Assembly (NCBI GenBank): GCA_030640155.1
Contig: DAOWJX010000020.1
Coordinates: 1 to 15,331, forward strand
DNA length: 15,331 nt
Direction of reading: 5' to 3'
DNA from: Candidatus Aegiribacteria sp.
Lineage (GTDB): Bacteria; Fermentibacterota; Fermentibacteria; Fermentibacterales; JCC-6
Positions within the stretch are counted from its first letter, which is position 1; each line of letters begins with the position of its first letter. Under the pieces are notes generated by a model, which did not search any database, was not told the DNA's origin, and saw only the letters and a list, made by a program, of their open reading frames with translations. Shown in pieces: positions 13,358-15,331 of the stretch. The translations under genes and the position numbers were made by a program.

Positions 13358-14956
13358 CTGAAACACTTGTATCTTACCGGAGCAGCGCTGATTTCCGTTT
13401 GTCTTATTACTAACATTTCCTGTGGAACGGTATCAGAGGCAGACACATGGCTTATCTCAATCGATAACAGTACGATATCGGTCTCTGAGGCAGCATATGC
13501 GTGGATTATGCTTTCCCCTGAACAACAGAATTACTTTATTCAGAGGGGCGATCATGTTAACAGATTCATAGTCTCCCTGGCGAGGAAGAAGATGGTTATC
13601 AGGGAAATTCATCGGCTTAATTATCTCCAGAGACCTGATGTTATCGCTCTCGGTAATGCCTGGATACGCAGGCAGGCCTCTTTGCTTGCCAGGGAAACCA
13701 TTATCGCTGCTGCTGAAGAATCCATAACCGAGGATGATATCAATTACTTCAAGGATCACATGGGGACAACGGTCTGGTATACCGTCTTGCCGGAGTCTCC
13801 GGGCGAGATGCTGTCCGGGCCTGCGCATTTGCCGGAATTATCACGCGAATTAGCTGTTCATCTTGATTCCATGAATCCAGGAGATGAACTGCCTCTTTCA
13901 GATGGAACTCTGATAAGGTACGATTCAGTTGTGGTAACCGATCCGGTACTGGTCAGCGAGACTCTGGAGAATTCGGAGCGGGTAACTGACTTTGCTTTAC
14001 AGAGATTGTCAGCCGCAAGGGGAAAGGCTGATCTCGAGAGGATTGCCGATTCAATCCTTTCTGCGGCAGAGCCGGGAATCAGTGATACTGCCATCAGTGA
14101 TCTTACTCTTTACTATTCCGGACTTGAAGACCTCATTCCGGAGGATTCAATCGTTATCTCTCGCTACGGGATCATGACATCTTCAGACTTTGAGCAGGAG
14201 ATAGAATATCAGAGTGGTTTTATGCCCGTTCAACCCTATGATGCTGTCTGGCTGGAATGGTTTATCGATATTACACTTTTAAACGATGCCCTTATGCATT
14301 ACTTTGTGGCCGTTAACCCGGAACAATATGCGAATTTATCAGTTGAGAGAGACGCCTGGATGCTGAGTATCGCTTCAGATAAGCTTTTCTCGGACGAGGT
14401 TTACAGCGTCATCGGGATAACCCCCGAACTAATAAGGGATGAATTCGATAATCTGATTGAAATTCCGATCATTCCGGAAAAGCGAAGTATACAGTGTGTA
14501 CAGATTCAAAGCGACGATGTTTACGCATACGAGACAGCACTATCTGAAGCAAACGGTGTTGATTCAATAATAGAAGGCTGTGGCTTCTGGAAATTACTAT
14601 CAGAAGACAATCCCCCTTCAAACATTACGCGTCTCCTTCTTATGGAAGAAATTCCAGGATTCAGGGGGGAGGAAGTTTTCGCCATGCTGCCCGGAGATAC
14701 CGTTACATGGTCAAGCTTATCTTCTCTTTTTGAGGATTACGAATATATGGCTTTCAGGCTTGTGGAAATCTATCCTCCGCATACGGCGACTTTTGAGGAA
14801 CTTGAGGAAGATCTTTATCAAACTGTCAGAGTAAGACTCGAAGAAGAGCGGACCAGCGTGTGGCTCGAGGAACTGGGTGAGAAGTATTCCCTCGTAATCA
14901 ATGAAGACCTTTTGCCATCTCTTCCGTCTGATCCGGCTTTATGGATAACTTATTAA
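13358..14956 (+). CDS. SurA/PpiC-like periplasmic foldase, probably membrane-anchored; probable CTG start
   Basis: A 532-residue exported protein. From the CTG start the N-terminus is (M)KHLYLTGAALISVCLITNISCG, a signal peptide with possible lipid-carrying Cys22 (weak lipobox). Residues about 31-135 look like a SurA-type N-domain (WLISIDNSTISVSEAAYAWI, then helices ending in ITEDDINYFKDHMG). The segment about 354-515 follows the parvulin layout: ITPELIRDEFDN, IPEKRSIQCVQIQSDD, the strand-helix core, GFRGEEVFAMLPGD, MAFRLVEIYPPHTATFEEL and a closing helix. The GWF-type active-site blocks are degenerate, so chaperone function without strong isomerase activity is likely. It probably helps fold outer-membrane or secreted proteins, many of which are encoded nearby. 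The frame stays open upstream to 13130, but that part overlaps the previous gene and a terminator. TTG 13367 is the alternative start. Confidence 0.72.
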   Translation: MKHLYLTGAALISVCLITNISCGTVSEADTWLISIDNSTISVSEAAYAWIMLSPEQQNYFIQRGDHVNRFIVSLARKKMVIREIHRLNYLQRPDVIALGNAWIRRQASLLARETIIAAAEESITEDDINYFKDHMGTTVWYTVLPESPGEMLSGPAHLPELSRELAVHLDSMNPGDELPLSDGTLIRYDSVVVTDPVLVSETLENSERVTDFALQRLSAARGKADLERIADSILSAAEPGISDTAISDLTLYYSGLEDLIPEDSIVISRYGIMTSSDFEQEIEYQSGFMPVQPYDAVWLEWFIDITLLNDALMHYFVAVNPEQYANLSVERDAWMLSIASDKLFSDEVYSVIGITPELIRDEFDNLIEIPIIPEKRSIQCVQIQSDDVYAYETALSEANGVDSIIEGCGFWKLLSEDNPPSNITRLLLMEEIPGFRGEEVFAMLPGDTVTWSSLSSLFEDYEYMAFRLVEIYPPHTATFEELEEDLYQTVRVRLEEERTSVWLEELGEKYSLVINEDLLPSLPSDPALWITY

Positions 14957-14964
14957 CCTGTGAA

Positions 14965-15331
14965 TTACCTGGGGTTTCCCAGAATCACCATTTTCCGCAA
15001 GCCGATCGCACAATCTGATTCCAGCCTGATAAAATAGACTCCGGAAGTGAGATCGATCAGCTTGAATGAATGGCTGCCCTGCTGCAGTTCTCCCTCAAAT
15101 GCTGTTCTGATCAGTTTTCCCGCAAGATTGTACACCTGAAGGCTCGCGCGGTGGGAATATGAGAACATATTCACATTTACTGTAACGGAACCGAACGAGG
15201 GGTTAGGTGTTATTAAAAGAGCTTCATATTGATCGCCGTTGGAAAAGGAATCTTCTATTCCTCCCGGATACCAGCCTTCTATCTGAATCCACTCCAGTTC
15301 CGGTGTTAAGCTTGGATCCACGGTATTCAGA
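14965..15331 (-). CDS. Secreted protein, C-terminal fragment with T9SS type A sorting domain
   Basis: The last 121 or so residues of a larger protein whose N-terminus lies right of the window; the apparent start at 15321 is an internal GTG. The final 80 residues form a Por-secretion (T9SS type A) sorting domain: ITPNPSFGSVTVNV, then LQVYNLAGKLIRTAFEGEL, GSHSFKLIDLTSGVYFIRLE and the ending RKMVILGNPR. Such domains route cargo through the type IX system of FCB bacteria to the surface or medium and are then usually cleaved. The upstream part (about 30 residues, with EWIQIEGWYPGG) is too short to type the cargo. Its stop is eight bases from that of the convergent foldase gene, with only a short hairpin CTGGG/CCCAG (14969-14982) and no clear terminator. 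Confidence 0.85.
   Translation of the reverse strand, partial: LNTVDPSLTPELEWIQIEGWYPGGIEDSFSNGDQYEALLITPNPSFGSVTVNVNMFSYSHRASLQVYNLAGKLIRTAFEGELQQGSHSFKLIDLTSGVYFIRLESDCAIGLRKMVILGNPR

Noticed and set aside
14969..14982. CTGGG/CCCAG hairpin between the convergent foldase and T9SS-cargo genes as a terminator
   Set aside because: A five-pair stem without an adjacent T-run on either strand, so too weak to call.

Overview
The window reads as chromosomal DNA from a Gram-negative, probably uncultured, bacterium of the FCB superphylum (Fibrobacteres-Chlorobi-Bacteroidetes and relatives; Fermentibacteria- or WOR-3-like lineages would fit). The evidence is a type IX secretion (T9SS)-style C-terminal sorting domain at the right edge, a small outer-membrane beta-barrel with a terminal Phe, a Wza/Wzz-type polysaccharide export pair, and many signal-peptide or lipoprotein genes of no recognised function. 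The lineage is inferred from protein style, not from a marker gene. I see no transposase, integrase, phage gene, tRNA, rRNA or CRISPR array.

Layout. (1) 1-1491, plus strand: the 3' end of enolase, an FtsB/DivIC-like septum protein (TTG start) and the GTPase RsgA (GTG start), tightly packed. (2) 1492-3940, minus strand: a translationally coupled pair for exopolysaccharide export, an SLBB/Wza-like protein followed by a Wzz-like chain-length protein whose stop codon abuts that of rsgA. (3) 4036-4977, minus: ornithine carbamoyltransferase, standing alone. (4) 5112-10488, minus: a run of five envelope or secreted proteins. They are a well-expressed beta-barrel with its own promoter and terminator, a beta-lactamase-fold protein that has lost its catalytic motifs, an Ig-like lipoprotein, a fibronectin III lipoprotein with its own promoter and terminator, and an 818-residue protein with twelve RTX-like 26-28-residue repeats followed by HEAT repeats. 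(5) 10771-12305, plus: a TPP riboswitch whose closing stem abuts the ribosome-binding site of thiM, followed by thiE, which most likely starts at a CTG overlapping the thiM stop (CTGA). (6) 12350-14956, plus: a promoter, a secreted propeller-like protein, a terminator, and a SurA/PpiC-like foldase that also seems to start at CTG. (7) 14965-15331, minus: the C-terminal end of a secreted protein with a T9SS type A sorting domain.

How the parts fit. Most of the window serves the envelope: making and exporting surface polysaccharide, secreting beta-rich proteins and, by inference, folding them in the periplasm (the parvulin-like protein). Metabolic islands (enolase, OTC, thiamine salvage) lie between. 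No single new multi-gene system is proven here. The strongest leads are the RTX-like solenoid/HEAT protein, the dead beta-lactamase-fold protein, the two apparent CTG starts, and riboswitch control by access to the Shine-Dalgarno (SD) site.
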